Shown: in pieces, positions 6,953 through 14,896 of the stretch
How positions within the stretch are numbered: position 1 is the stretch's first letter
Layout: each line of letters begins with the position of its first letter
Position numbers and translations under genes: made by a program
Notes under the pieces: generated by a model
Database searches by the model: none
Told to the model about the DNA's origin: nothing
What the model saw: only the letters and a program-made list of their open reading frames with translations
DNA from: Ardenticatenaceae bacterium
GTDB lineage: Bacteria > Chloroflexota > Anaerolineae > Promineifilales > Promineifilaceae
DNA: 40,665 nt
Assembly: GCA_020634495.1 (NCBI GenBank)
Contig: JACKBR010000040.1
Location: 1-40,665 of the forward strand
Direction: 5' to 3'

Positions 6953-8314
6953 ATGTCTGACCCTATTACCTATGCCCGCGAACACCAGGCTGATTATTTG
7001 GCCGAATTGATTGATTTTTTGCGCATTCCCAGCATCAGTACGCAGCCAGAACGGAAGGGGGATACGGCCGTTGCCGCCCAATGGCTGGCGGACAAGATGA
7101 CGCTGGCTGGTCTGGAAAATGTAGAAGTGATTCCCACCCAGCGCCATCCGCTGGTGTATGCTGATTGGCTGCACGCGGGCGACGCGCCTACGGTGCTCAT
7201 CTACGGCCATTACGATGTGCAGCCTGCCGAACCGCTGGAACTGTGGGAATCGCCGCCATTTGAGCCGACGGTGCGGGACGATTTTTTGTATGCGCGGGGA
7301 TCATCGGATGACAAGGGGCAGGTGTATGTGCATGTGAAGGCGGTGGAGGCAATTTTGCAGAATAACGGCCGTCTTCCCGTCAACGTCAAGTTTATTGTGG
7401 AAGGCGAAGAAGAGAGCGGCGGGGAAAGTTTGTCTGCCTTCATTCCGCAGAACAAGGCCAGGCTGGCTGCCGATGTGGCCTTGATTTCTGACACGGCAAT
7501 GGTGAGCGCCCAGCAGCCTGCCATTGTGTATGGTTTGCGCGGGCTGTGCTATGCCTTCATCGATATTACGGGGCCAAAACGTGATTTGCATTCCGGGGCG
7601 TTTGGCGGCGGGGTAAACAATCCGCTGAACGTGCTGGGGCACATTATTGCCAAATTGAAGGATGAAAACGGCCGTATTCTCATTCCCGGCTTTTACGACA
7701 GGGTACGGCCGTTAACCAAACAAGAGCGCGACATTTTGGCTCAATTCCCCCTGAACGAAGCCGACTGGCTGGCCGAAACGGGCGTGCCAGAGGCGTGGGG
7801 TGAGGCAGATTACACGCTGGTAGAGCGATTGGGGGCACGACCCACGCTGGATGTGCATGGCATCATCGGGGGTTACACGGGCGCAGGGGCCAAAACGGTG
7901 CTGCCGTCCAAAGTACATGCCAAAATAAGTATGCGTTTGGTACCGGATCAGGACTTTAAGGAAATCGGCCGTTTGCTCAAAGCATACATTGCCGAACTGG
8001 CTCCACCCAGCGTAAAGGTTGAGGTTTCCTTGGGACATGGCGCACCGGCCAGCATCACCGATTTTAATATTCCCGCCATGCAAACGGCCGCTAAAGCGTA
8101 TGCCACTGCCTTTGGCCAGGAACCAGTGTTCATGCGAGAAGGCGGCTCCATCCCGGTGGTTTCTGAATTTCAAACCCACCTGGGCGTAGAAACGGTGCTC
8201 ATGGGCTTTGGCCTGCCTGGCGACCAGATTCACGCGCCCAACGAGCGGTTTTACCTGCCCAACTTTTACCGGGGCATTGAAACCAGCATTCACTTTTTGC
8301 AAAATCTTGCTTGA
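6953..8314 (+). CDS. M20-family zinc dipeptidase/peptidase
   Basis: A 453-residue M20/ArgE/DapE peptidase. The first metal motif is YGHYDVQP (His86, Asp88). The bridging Asp is in ARGSSDDKGQ (about 119). The catalytic acid pair is in EGEEESGG (Glu152-153), with a further ligand at about Asp180. The dimerisation-domain motif DLHSGAFGG (His213) is characteristic of CNDP-like dipeptidases. The C-terminal HAPNE supplies the last zinc ligand. Length and motif spacing are normal and the enzyme should be active. It has no signal peptide and is probably cytoplasmic. The ATG has a GGAG three bases upstream plus an earlier GGAG. It is monocistronic by position. Four or more ACGGCCGT palindromes lie inside. 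Confidence 0.93.
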   Translation: MSDPITYAREHQADYLAELIDFLRIPSISTQPERKGDTAVAAQWLADKMTLAGLENVEVIPTQRHPLVYADWLHAGDAPTVLIYGHYDVQPAEPLELWESPPFEPTVRDDFLYARGSSDDKGQVYVHVKAVEAILQNNGRLPVNVKFIVEGEEESGGESLSAFIPQNKARLAADVALISDTAMVSAQQPAIVYGLRGLCYAFIDITGPKRDLHSGAFGGGVNNPLNVLGHIIAKLKDENGRILIPGFYDRVRPLTKQERDILAQFPLNEADWLAETGVPEAWGEADYTLVERLGARPTLDVHGIIGGYTGAGAKTVLPSKVHAKISMRLVPDQDFKEIGRLLKAYIAELAPPSVKVEVSLGHGAPASITDFNIPAMQTAAKAYATAFGQEPVFMREGGSIPVVSEFQTHLGVETVLMGFGLPGDQIHAPNERFYLPNFYRGIETSIHFLQNLA

Positions 8315-8324
8315 AAAATGGGTT

Positions 8325-8360
8325 AGCGCTACTTAAGCGCAGCAAGAAGCTGCGGTTACA
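8325..8360. repeat. Adjacent hairpins after the M20 peptidase gene
   Basis: GCGCT-ACTTA-AGCGC (8326-8340) is followed by CGCAGC-AAGAA-GCTGCG (8338-8354) and then GTTACA. It resembles 2896-2917 (AAGAA loop, GCGGTTACA end), so it is a second copy of a small dispersed hairpin. It lies between convergent genes and may serve as a transcription stop. Confidence 0.55.
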
Positions 8361-8372
8361 ATCATCAACTGT

Positions 8373-8771
8373 TTAGAGCCAATAAGTCGTTACATCGTAT
8401 GCTTGAACCAGCGCGTCACGGCTTACGAAGATGAAATCTCGGTGTTTGGCCTGGGCAATAAGTAGCCGATCAAATGGGTCTTTGTGATGGGATGGTAACA
8501 AGGTGGAGTCTATCATTTCTGTTACAGATGGTTCGGCAAGGCGTATGCTAGATAAAGCTAACAGCTCCTTTGCCCACGTATTCACATTTGTAATTGTGAT
8601 GCGACCTTTTTGTGCCAACAGCCCAATTTCCCAAAAGGAAACCGAAGAAACAAATAGCTTCCCTTGCTGGCTCTGTTCATCAAAAAAGGCAAGGAACTCT
8701 GGAGATACATCTGCTTGTTGATACCAGAATATCAGGGCATGTGTGTCAAATAGGTAGTTATTGCCCTTCAC
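8373..8771 (-). CDS. VapC-like PIN-domain toxin
   Basis: A PIN ribonuclease of about 132 residues. Acidic residues sit in the expected order: Asp9 (YLFDTHALI), Glu48 (SFWEIGLL), Asp98/Asp101 (HKDPFDRLLIAQA) and Asp119 (VSRDALV). Known members cleave tRNA or rRNA and are neutralised by the partner. I chose the GTG at 8771. It is preceded by GGGAGGA (8778-8784) at six bases and overlaps the antitoxin stop by four bases (GTGA). A TTG at 8786 would add five residues but has no such site. It is co-transcribed with the antitoxin. Neither gene contains ACGGCCGT, consistent with recent mobility. Confidence 0.9.
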   Translation of the reverse strand: MKGNNYLFDTHALIFWYQQADVSPEFLAFFDEQSQQGKLFVSSVSFWEIGLLAQKGRITITNVNTWAKELLALSSIRLAEPSVTEMIDSTLLPSHHKDPFDRLLIAQAKHRDFIFVSRDALVQAYDVTTYWL

Positions 8772-8995
8772 ACATAATCCTCCCAAATATCTGCAATGGG
8801 TTTCATCAATTCCTCGGGCGAGACGTTTGTTTGCAGGGTCTGTTTTATATGGTCTCGCCAGTTTGCTTTGGCTTCTGGCACCAAGAAGGCTACGTTTTGG
8901 TTGTTGCGTTGGATAATGATCGTTTCCCCAGCCGCTGCTCTGTCTAAATACTCAAAGAGGTGTTTTCTAAATTTTGTAACCGAAACGGTAGTCAT
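8768..8995 (-). CDS. Phd/YefM-type antitoxin
   Basis: A 75-residue antitoxin. The N-terminal half (VSVTKFRKHLFEYLDRAAAG, then ETIIIQRNNQNVAFLVP) is the DNA-binding Phd/YefM fold. The C-terminal half (about 45-75) is the toxin-binding tail. TGGAG lies seven bases before the ATG at 8995. The gene overlaps the toxin by four bases. Proteins of this family repress their own promoter as dimers on palindromes; the upstream region holds four phased GTAC palindromes (see 9011-9079). Confidence 0.9.
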   Translation of the reverse strand: MTTVSVTKFRKHLFEYLDRAAAGETIIIQRNNQNVAFLVPEAKANWRDHIKQTLQTNVSPEELMKPIADIWEDYV

Positions 8996-9010
8996 ATATT
9001 ACTCCATTAC

Positions 9011-9079
9011 ACGTACATGATATGCTGAATATGTACATTGTATATGTGGAGATGTACAGTGTCAATTGTTCATGTACAT
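9011..9079 (-). promoter_or_regulatory. Toxin-antitoxin promoter with four phased GTAC palindromes
   Basis: On the minus strand there is TTGACA (9060-9065), a 17-bp spacer, then TACAAT (9037-9042), a near-perfect housekeeping promoter. GTAC cores at 9013-9016, 9033-9036, 9054-9057 and 9074-9077 (mostly ATGTACAT) are 20, 21 and 20 bp apart, two helical turns each. One lies in the spacer, one next to the -10, one upstream of the -35 and one downstream of the -10. This is the expected layout for cooperative autorepression by the Phd-type antitoxin. Confidence 0.8.
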
Positions 9080-9112
9080 TTTGCCGCATTTGCAATTTTG
9101 TTTTGGTTCTTG

Positions 9113-9562
9113 TTATCTATCCCAGCCGTTTTGTTGAGCAACGGCCGTTGCCCACGCTGATCTAACCATGTAAGAAACAACTTCTCCAGTGGGCGTAAAT
9201 CTGGTGGCGTAAAGGTGAACGGCCGTTTCCAATATTGTTTCCCTGGCCACAGAGACCGTAAACGGCTGGAGTGTTGGCATTGTTTCCCATTCGGTGATGT
9301 GACGGCCGTCTACTTCGTACACGCGCATCGGATTGTGACTGGTGAGGACGCGGTACGGTTTAATTGCGTTGCTGATTTGGGGGCAAACAAAACATTCCAC
9401 GACTTCACACAGCACCCGCCGGGAAAACGCATACCATTCATCGCTGGTCTCGTCTAAACGGCCGTAGCCGTTTTGGCGTAAGAAATCGCCTAGCTGCTCC
9501 CCATCCTGGAACCCCCATTTTGTCAGTAAATGATCTGTCTCAAAATCAATAGTTTCGGTCAT
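9113..9562 (-). CDS. Uncharacterised protein
   Basis: A 149-residue soluble protein not recognised as a known family. It is acidic at the N-terminus (MTETIDFETDHLL), with a helical first half. A mixed second half is rich in Val, Thr and Tyr (RVYEVDGRHITEWETMP, then VSVARETILETAVHLYATRF). It has two cysteines in CEVVECFVC plus others nearby, but no clear metal motif. No signal peptide or membrane segment is seen. Four or more ACGGCCGT palindromes lie inside, so it is long resident. It follows the exonuclease-VII-like gene by 48 bases on the same strand and probably shares its transcript, which is the only functional hint. Confidence 0.7.
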   Translation of the reverse strand: MTETIDFETDHLLTKWGFQDGEQLGDFLRQNGYGRLDETSDEWYAFSRRVLCEVVECFVCPQISNAIKPYRVLTSHNPMRVYEVDGRHITEWETMPTLQPFTVSVARETILETAVHLYATRFTPTGEVVSYMVRSAWATAVAQQNGWDR

Positions 9563-9610
9563 ATTTTGCGGCTTTGAAGTGATTCTAAATAGAACAAGTT
9601 TTGTGAGGGG

Positions 9611-10555
9611 TTAGGCTAAAAATTGCCCCAACAAAAATCCAAGAAGTAAAATGATGATGGCCAGGATTATCCAGGTGGCGGGAGCCAATCTAAGGTGAGT
9701 TTCTTTTGATGTGCTTGTATTAAGTGCGCTGGTTGGGGTGGGAACGGCCGTTTCCCTCAAATAGTTCCCCAATGCAGTTGGGGTAATAAACTGCTTGTCA
9801 GCCAGCTTTTGCAGCAGCGTGTCATCCTGGGCATGACCGATGGCCGTTACCAAAATTGGTTTTAGGAGCAAACTTGCTTCAGCAATGGCAACATCGTCAA
9901 AAATTTCTAGGCCAGGCCCGCCGCCACGCACAATGGCAATGACATCATATTCCTTGTCGCCCTGGGCCAACGCGTTAATGATTGCCCATTTGTCCAGGAG
10001 ATTAACGCGCTGCTCCGTGAAGCGATACCTGCTTCTTGCTTCTTTGAGAGCGCTGAACACATCCTGCAACACAATGCTGGTTTTGCCGCAAAGCAGCGCA
10101 ATGTGAGGCTTTTGGTTTTGGTCTAATTTTTGCTTCAGCGCCCCGTCCAAATCCCGGTAGCCCATGTTTGCTTTTTCTTGTTGTAAAGTGGCTCTTTTGG
10201 CCAAACTAGCTGTCAGATGGCTGCTTTTTTGATCGGCCATTTCAGAAACGATGAAAACCGGCTCGATCACGCCATCCCAGCGCACATCTTTATCCAACGT
10301 GCCTTTGAATAAATAATAGCCGCCATCTTGCAAATTCTGTTTAAGCTGTTTTGGCAGCTTCAACGTGATTATTTGGCCGCCAAGCTCATCTTTCAGACGG
10401 TCAAAGTAATAGCCGCGATAGCTCTTTCGCTTGCGATCCTGATAAATGCCCCTGAGCCAAAGGACGCTGTGTTTTGGATCAATTTTGAAGGCGTCGGCAA
10501 AAACTGCCATCAAGCTGACGGGGGTGTAGACGGTTATAGGGTTGTTATTGTTCAT
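9611..10555 (-). CDS. Tail-anchored protein resembling exonuclease VII large subunit
   Basis: A 314-residue protein. Residues 150-265 match the XseA core: IALLCGKTSIVLQD, then VRGGGPGLEIFDD (209-221), TAIGHAQDDTLL (238-248) and ITPTALGNYL (257-266). These align with the RGGG, D-E, GHExD and PTPSAAAE motifs of exonuclease VII. The N-terminal 100 residues resemble the OB-fold region (LWLRGIYQD, GYYLFKGTL). The long C-terminal coiled coil of true XseA is missing. In its place is a polar linker and one hydrophobic helix at 293-312 (WIILAIIILLLGFLLGQFLA), which predicts a tail anchor with the nuclease in the cytoplasm. Genuine XseA is about 400-450 residues. No xseB is nearby. The substrate is unknown. 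Confidence 0.75.
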   Translation of the reverse strand: MNNNNPITVYTPVSLMAVFADAFKIDPKHSVLWLRGIYQDRKRKSYRGYYFDRLKDELGGQIITLKLPKQLKQNLQDGGYYLFKGTLDKDVRWDGVIEPVFIVSEMADQKSSHLTASLAKRATLQQEKANMGYRDLDGALKQKLDQNQKPHIALLCGKTSIVLQDVFSALKEARSRYRFTEQRVNLLDKWAIINALAQGDKEYDVIAIVRGGGPGLEIFDDVAIAEASLLLKPILVTAIGHAQDDTLLQKLADKQFITPTALGNYLRETAVPTPTSALNTSTSKETHLRLAPATWIILAIIILLLGFLLGQFLA

Positions 10556-10872
10556 TGGCGGATCAAATCTCCCAAACTAGAAAAGTGCCTGGCGACAGTA
10601 TAAAACGGGGTGAAAAGTTTGGCAATGTGGGATCGGGGGGGCTTATCCCCCTGTACCATCGTACAGGAGATAAACCATCCCCGCGACGGAGGTGGCAAAC
10701 GGCCGTATCCACCAGAATAAAGCCACCATTAATTTCAAGGCGACGACACCAACTATTGTTGACCACTATGAATGAAAATCAGCAGATTTGACAGATTTCT
10801 TCTTATTTCTCTGTGTAACTCTGCGCTATCTTTGTGAAACTCTGTGTTCCATTTTTTTTAAAGGAGAGGAAA
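10556..10872. other. Divergent intergenic region with hairpins
   Basis: This lies between the XseA-like gene (minus) and the Rieske gene (plus). It holds GGGGG/CCCCC (10635-10651). An overlapping stem TTATC...CCTGTAC-CATC-GTACAGG...GATAA spans about 10643-10673. One ACGGCCGT lies near 10702, one of few outside genes. A CTCTGTG repeat follows at 10784-10845. No persuasive ORF is seen, and no consensus promoter could be assigned. Confidence 0.6.
10784..10845 (+). repeat. CTCTGTG dispersed repeat, copy 2
   Basis: GCAGATTTGACAGATTTC, then TTTCTCTGTGTAACTCTGCG and GTGAAACTCTGTG. It ends about 27 bases before the Rieske start. It shares the order CAGATT...CAGATT...TCTCTGTG...CTCTGTG with the copies at 26270 and 29965, each placed just upstream of a start codon. 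Confidence 0.6.
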
Positions 10873-12630
10873 ATGAGTACCACGACCACTGAATCAACCT
10901 TTATTCGGGCCACATCTTTAGCAGAATTGCAAACGGCCGCTTGCCAAACGCTCAGCCTCAATGGCCATATCCTGGCGCTGTGGTATGTAGATGGGCAGGT
11001 GTACGCTGTGGATAACCGCTGCCCCCACATGGGCTTTCCCCTGGATCGCGGCAGCGTGAAGGATGGCATCCTCACCTGCCATTGGCACCATGCCCGCTTC
11101 GACCTGGAAAGCGGCGGCACTTTTGACCAATGGGCCGACGATGTGCGGGCCTTTCCGGTAGAAATTCGAGACGGGGATGTTTGGGTAAACCTGGCCAGCC
11201 AACGCAACCCAAAAGCACATCAGCAAGAGCGCTTGCAGGTGGGTCTGGAGCGGAATTTGTCATTGGTCATTGGCAAGGCGGTGTTGACCCTGGTGGATGG
11301 CAAAGATGGGCAAACGGCCGTTGCGCCTTTTCGCATTGGTTTGGAATTTGGCACTCGCTACCGGAATGGCGGCTGGGGACAGGGCCTCACCATTCTCACC
11401 TGCCTGATGAACCTGCTGCCGCACCTTAACGAAAGGGATCGGCCCCGCGCTTTGTACAACGGGCTGGCCGCCGTGGCGTCAGACACTTTTGGCAGCTCGC
11501 CGCGCTTCATGGTACGGCCGTTGCCCGATACCACCACCGATATTGCCACGCTCAAACGGTGGTTCCGCCAGTTCATCGAGGTGCGCGACGACGAAGGGGC
11601 GGAACGGTGCATCATCTCCGCCATTGAAGCTGGGGCCAGCCCGCAGCAAATGGCCGACATGTTGTTTACGGCCGTTACCGACCATCGCTACATCCAAATT
11701 GGCCACCCCGCCGACTTTACCAACAAAGCGTTTGAGGCCCTGGATATTGTGGGCTGGGAATTTGCCGGGCCAGTGCTCACCAGCCTGGTGATGGGCTATG
11801 CCCAGGCCAGCCGCATGGAAGAATCCAATGCGTGGCGGCATCCCATAGACCTGATCGAAATTTTGCATGAGGCGTTTGCCCAACTGCCAAATGTGGTGGC
11901 TGCTGGCGAGAAGGTGGGCGGGAATTGGAACGGCCGTAACGACCTCGTCCCCCTCTTGCTGGCTGATGATCCGCAGGCAAGCATAACTGCTTTGCTAAAC
12001 AGCCTGGCTGCCGGAGCCAGTCCAGTTGAGCTGGCAGAAGCTGTCACCTACGCCGCCGCGCTGCGTGTAGCCCGCTTCCACACCAGCAATGAATTTGGCG
12101 ATTGGGACACGGCGCTGCACACCTTTACTTTTGCCAACGCCATCATGCAAGGGCTGCGGCGTGCGCCTTCGGTGGCACTGCTGCGCGGCGTCTTTGACGC
12201 CGCCATGAGCATCTATCTGGATCGCTTCCTCAATATTCCAGCGGCACGCATTCCCACTGCCAATGGGCAGATAGTCCATGCGGGCAATACCCTTGAGCAG
12301 TTTCCACCATTGCTCAATCAGCAGCAGCAGGTTAATGAAGCGGCCGTTTTGGTAACCCAGTTCATTGGCGGCAGTGGCCACCCAGACGACCTGCTGGCCA
12401 TGTTGGGCCACCTGCTGCTGCGTGAAGACCGAGATTTTCACACGATTCAGTGTGTGGAAGCGGCTTTTAATCTGTTCAGCTTCTTACAAGGGACAGAAGC
12501 GGGCACCCACGCACTCATCGCGGCTGCCCGTTACCTGGCGGCGCATTCCCCAACAGTGCGAGCGCAAGGCCAAACCTACCAGATTGCCGCCCGGCTGCAC
12601 CAGGGTGAACATTTATTTGCAGACGATTAA
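10873..12630 (+). CDS. Rieske [2Fe-2S] protein with large duplicated helical domain
   Basis: A 585-residue protein. The Rieske domain is at about 10-105, with CPH (Cys50, His52) and CHWH (Cys69, His72) as cluster ligands, like ferredoxin-type Rieske components. The remaining 480 residues are helical. Two stretches align by eye: about 243-300 (AIEAGASPQQMADMLFTAVT...) and about 368-430 (SLAAGASPVELAEAVTYAAA...), indicating an internal duplication. No catalytic mononuclear-iron motif of ring-hydroxylating oxygenases is seen. The start is the ATG at 10873 behind AAAGGAGAGG; a frame from 10834 lacks such a site. Function is unknown; a redox role is inferred. It is soluble, apparently monocistronic, and convergent with the lipoprotein gene. 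Confidence 0.82.
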   Translation: MSTTTTESTFIRATSLAELQTAACQTLSLNGHILALWYVDGQVYAVDNRCPHMGFPLDRGSVKDGILTCHWHHARFDLESGGTFDQWADDVRAFPVEIRDGDVWVNLASQRNPKAHQQERLQVGLERNLSLVIGKAVLTLVDGKDGQTAVAPFRIGLEFGTRYRNGGWGQGLTILTCLMNLLPHLNERDRPRALYNGLAAVASDTFGSSPRFMVRPLPDTTTDIATLKRWFRQFIEVRDDEGAERCIISAIEAGASPQQMADMLFTAVTDHRYIQIGHPADFTNKAFEALDIVGWEFAGPVLTSLVMGYAQASRMEESNAWRHPIDLIEILHEAFAQLPNVVAAGEKVGGNWNGRNDLVPLLLADDPQASITALLNSLAAGASPVELAEAVTYAAALRVARFHTSNEFGDWDTALHTFTFANAIMQGLRRAPSVALLRGVFDAAMSIYLDRFLNIPAARIPTANGQIVHAGNTLEQFPPLLNQQQQVNEAAVLVTQFIGGSGHPDDLLAMLGHLLLREDRDFHTIQCVEAAFNLFSFLQGTEAGTHALIAAARYLAAHSPTVRAQGQTYQIAARLHQGEHLFADD

Positions 12631-12641
12631 TCAGTCAGAAT

Positions 12642-12694
12642 TTCCCCGGAAACCTGCTGGCGATTGAGCCGTTTCGGGTGTAGTTTCCGGGGAA
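12642..12694. terminator. Bidirectional hairpin between convergent genes
   Basis: TTCCCCGGAAAC (12642-12653) and its exact complement GTTTCCGGGGAA (12683-12694) form a 12-bp stem with a 29-base loop. It lies between the stops of the Rieske gene and the lipoprotein gene. The absence of a long U-run makes factor-independent termination uncertain. Confidence 0.55.
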
Positions 12695-12704
12695 TAACAA
12701 ATTC

Positions 12705-14618
12705 CTAGCGGAAGCCGCCGCTGATGCCAACAATCGTCACACTGTCGGAGAGGGTGATGCTGGTGTATTCTGTACCGCCACTGTAGCTGCCACCTTCGTA
12801 CAAACCACCGTTGGCTGTGCCGGTAGAGCTGCCGCCATACAGCACATCATACGTTTCTCCAGTTACAAGTTCAGCTGATGAGAAGGCAATCGCTTGAATT
12901 GGCTTGGTTGGTGCAAAAGTGAGGACATCTTCCCCGCTGCTGTTTTGAATGTGAATGAGCGAGCCAGCAGGTAGTGAGCCGTTAAACCCTAATAGCAGCG
13001 CGTTTTGGCTCGATGAGGCGTCTGGTGCCTGGGCCATGCCTGCACTGCCAACCGCAACGAGGAAGCCACCACTGATGCTAAAGCCGCCATCGTAATCCAA
13101 CGCCCCATTCATCCGCTCAGTTGGGCCATTTACCAAGACAATCCCGTCGGTCATCACAATCGAGCCATTTGCATCCAGGCCGTCGCCGCCAGCATCCACC
13201 ATAATGGTGCCGCCGTTGATGTAGAGGAAGTAATCGCCAGTGGCCGCAAAGTTGTCTTGCCCAGGCCCGCCGCCTGGCCGACCGCCACCACCGGGGCCGC
13301 CGCCAAAACCGTTGTTGGCCCCGGAGCCATCGTTGCCGCCCGCAACATTGATCCCGTCGTCGCTGGCCACAACGGAAATGTTGCCTCCGTTAATGGTGAT
13401 CACTGCGCTTTCGATCCCTTCGTAGGAGTCAGTCACGGTGATTTCACCGTTGTTGATGTCTAGCGTGGCGTCGGCGTGGAATCCGTCATCGCCGGAAGCA
13501 ATGGTGAAGGTTCCGTTGTTGATGACCAGACTTCCATTTGAATGTACCGCGTCATCGGCTGAGTTGATAACAAAAGTGCCGTTCTCGATGTTCAGGTTTA
13601 CCCCAGCCTTTAAACCCTTTGCCGAGCTGCTTTCATCGATTGTGCTGCTGCTGCCGCCTCCAGAGGTAAGCGTGAATTGACCATTCGTAATCATCAAGTC
13701 TGTCTCGGCCTGGATGGCATCGCCACCGGCGGTGATGTTGAAGCTGCCAGCCTCAAGGGCAATGTACCCCAGGGTTGTGTCCTCTTCATTGTCAGACTTT
13801 AGGCCGTCGCCTTGGGCGTTTATTGTAAGATTGCCGTCTTTTACAAGAAGGTAATCTTTGCCGCGAACACCGTCATCAACGGCCGTTACCACAATCGTCC
13901 CACTGGAGATGATCAAGCCATCCTTACTGGTAATGCCGTCATTGTAATTGCCCTGAACTGTTAAACGGCCGTTGCCAAAAATGGTCATGTCGGCCTTGCT
14001 AAACAGCGCCGCATTCGGTTCGTCTTCTGCCGCATCGGCAAAAACATACTCAGCGCCATCCGAGAGAAAATTTTCGCTGCCGTCGGCCAGAACAATGACC
14101 GCTTCTTTGGCATTGGCAATGAAGATCGGAGCGCTGGTTGAATGGCTGATGTTGACGCCATTCAAGATCAGGCGCACCGTCTCTTCATCCCCGGCATCAA
14201 CAATAATTTGCCCATCGGCCAGGGAACCACTCAAATTGTAGGTTCCGCCAGCGGTAATCGTCGCGGTGCTGCCCGCGACGATTACATTTTCTCCGCTTAC
14301 CTCAATTAAATCGCCATTCAGTCTAATTTGGATTTCCTCGGCGCTGTCCCAGAGGTAATCCTCCGCTTTATCGTGGCTGACGCCATTTTCTGCGGCCGCT
14401 TCTGCGGCCGTTGCCGCCCCCGCATCTTCACTCACGTCACTTTCTGTTGTGGACGCTGTGGTATTGCTCGCCGTGGCTGTATCGTTAGCTGGGCTAACCA
14501 CAGCCTCCTGCGCAGTTGTAGAGGTTGTACTGCTGGTCTCTGGGCTTGCGCCACAGGCTGCCAGCAGCAGAATGATTAAGATGCTACCTAAAAATCTCGT
14601 TATTTTTTGCTTGTTCAT
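12705..14618 (-). CDS. Cthe_2159-like carbohydrate-binding lipoprotein
   Basis: A 637-residue exported lipoprotein. The signal peptide ends in the lipobox LAAC with Cys22. A Ser/Thr/Ala-rich linker follows to about residue 75. The repetitive body reads as right-handed beta-helix turns: short ING/NNGT/DDG units such as SKDGLIISSGTIVVTAVDDG and NADATL-like steps, typical of the Cthe_2159 (DUF4353) carbohydrate-binding domain. A glycine/proline-rich loop at about 426-455 interrupts the helix, and a Ser/Gly/Tyr-rich region ends the protein. The family founder binds cellulose and polygalacturonate; the ligand here is inferred to be a polysaccharide. GGGAG precedes the ATG by seven bases. The 3' half has almost no ACGGCCGT copies. 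Confidence 0.85.
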   Translation of the reverse strand: MNKQKITRFLGSILIILLLAACGASPETSSTTSTTAQEAVVSPANDTATASNTTASTTESDVSEDAGAATAAEAAAENGVSHDKAEDYLWDSAEEIQIRLNGDLIEVSGENVIVAGSTATITAGGTYNLSGSLADGQIIVDAGDEETVRLILNGVNISHSTSAPIFIANAKEAVIVLADGSENFLSDGAEYVFADAAEDEPNAALFSKADMTIFGNGRLTVQGNYNDGITSKDGLIISSGTIVVTAVDDGVRGKDYLLVKDGNLTINAQGDGLKSDNEEDTTLGYIALEAGSFNITAGGDAIQAETDLMITNGQFTLTSGGGSSSTIDESSSAKGLKAGVNLNIENGTFVINSADDAVHSNGSLVINNGTFTIASGDDGFHADATLDINNGEITVTDSYEGIESAVITINGGNISVVASDDGINVAGGNDGSGANNGFGGGPGGGGRPGGGPGQDNFAATGDYFLYINGGTIMVDAGGDGLDANGSIVMTDGIVLVNGPTERMNGALDYDGGFSISGGFLVAVGSAGMAQAPDASSSQNALLLGFNGSLPAGSLIHIQNSSGEDVLTFAPTKPIQAIAFSSAELVTGETYDVLYGGSSTGTANGGLYEGGSYSGGTEYTSITLSDSVTIVGISGGFR

Positions 14619-14748
14619 GAAAATCTCCCGCTTTTGGTATAGTGCATTTCAACCTTTCAGTTGATTTGCGGACTTTAGAGGAAAGATATTCAGGAGTTGT
14701 GAAGGGATGATAAAGAGAATGTTGGGGTTTGTCCTGGACAAAACTTGC

Positions 14749-14776
14749 TTGACACGGGTATCTGTTTTGTTATAAT
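14749..14776 (+). promoter_or_regulatory. Promoter of the tRNA-Asn gene
   Basis: A consensus TTGACA (14749-14754) and a consensus TATAAT (14771-14776) are separated by 16 bp. The predicted start is about eight bases before the mature tRNA. This is the strongest housekeeping promoter in the window. Confidence 0.9.
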
Positions 14777-14790
14777 TCCGCACGCTGCAT

Positions 14791-14862
14791 TCCTCAGTAG
14801 CTCAATGGCAGAGCATGCGGCTGTTAACCGCAGGGTTGTTGGTTCGAGTCCAACCTGAGGAG
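14791..14862 (+). tRNA. tRNA-Asn (anticodon GTT)
   Basis: The 72-base cloverleaf has acceptor TCCTCAG/CTGAGGA (14791-14797 with 14855-14861) and discriminator G at 14862. The anticodon loop CTGTTAA is at 14821-14827 with GTT at 14823-14825 on a TGCGG/CCGCA stem. The T arm is GTTGG-TTCGAGT-CCAAC. CCA is not encoded. It has its own promoter and terminator, so it is a stand-alone transcript. Confidence 0.97.
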
Positions 14863-14864
14863 CT

Positions 14865-14896
14865 AAAAACGACAGGTGAACAGCCTGTCGTTTTTT
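14865..14896 (+). terminator. Intrinsic terminator after tRNA-Asn
   Basis: AAAAACGACAGG (14865-14876) pairs with CCTGTCGTTTTTT (14884-14896) around the loop TGAACAG, ending in a six-base U-run. It starts three bases after the tRNA. Confidence 0.92.

Noticed and set aside
10834..10872. Upstream start for the Rieske protein
   Set aside because: The 13 extra residues are encoded by leader repeat sequence. The ATG at 10873 has a strong AAAGGAGAGG site.
13255..13340. Gly/Pro-rich run in the Cthe_2159-like protein as a possible frameshift
   Set aside because: The frame is open on both sides, and beta-helix turns resume after it. It is a low-complexity surface loop.
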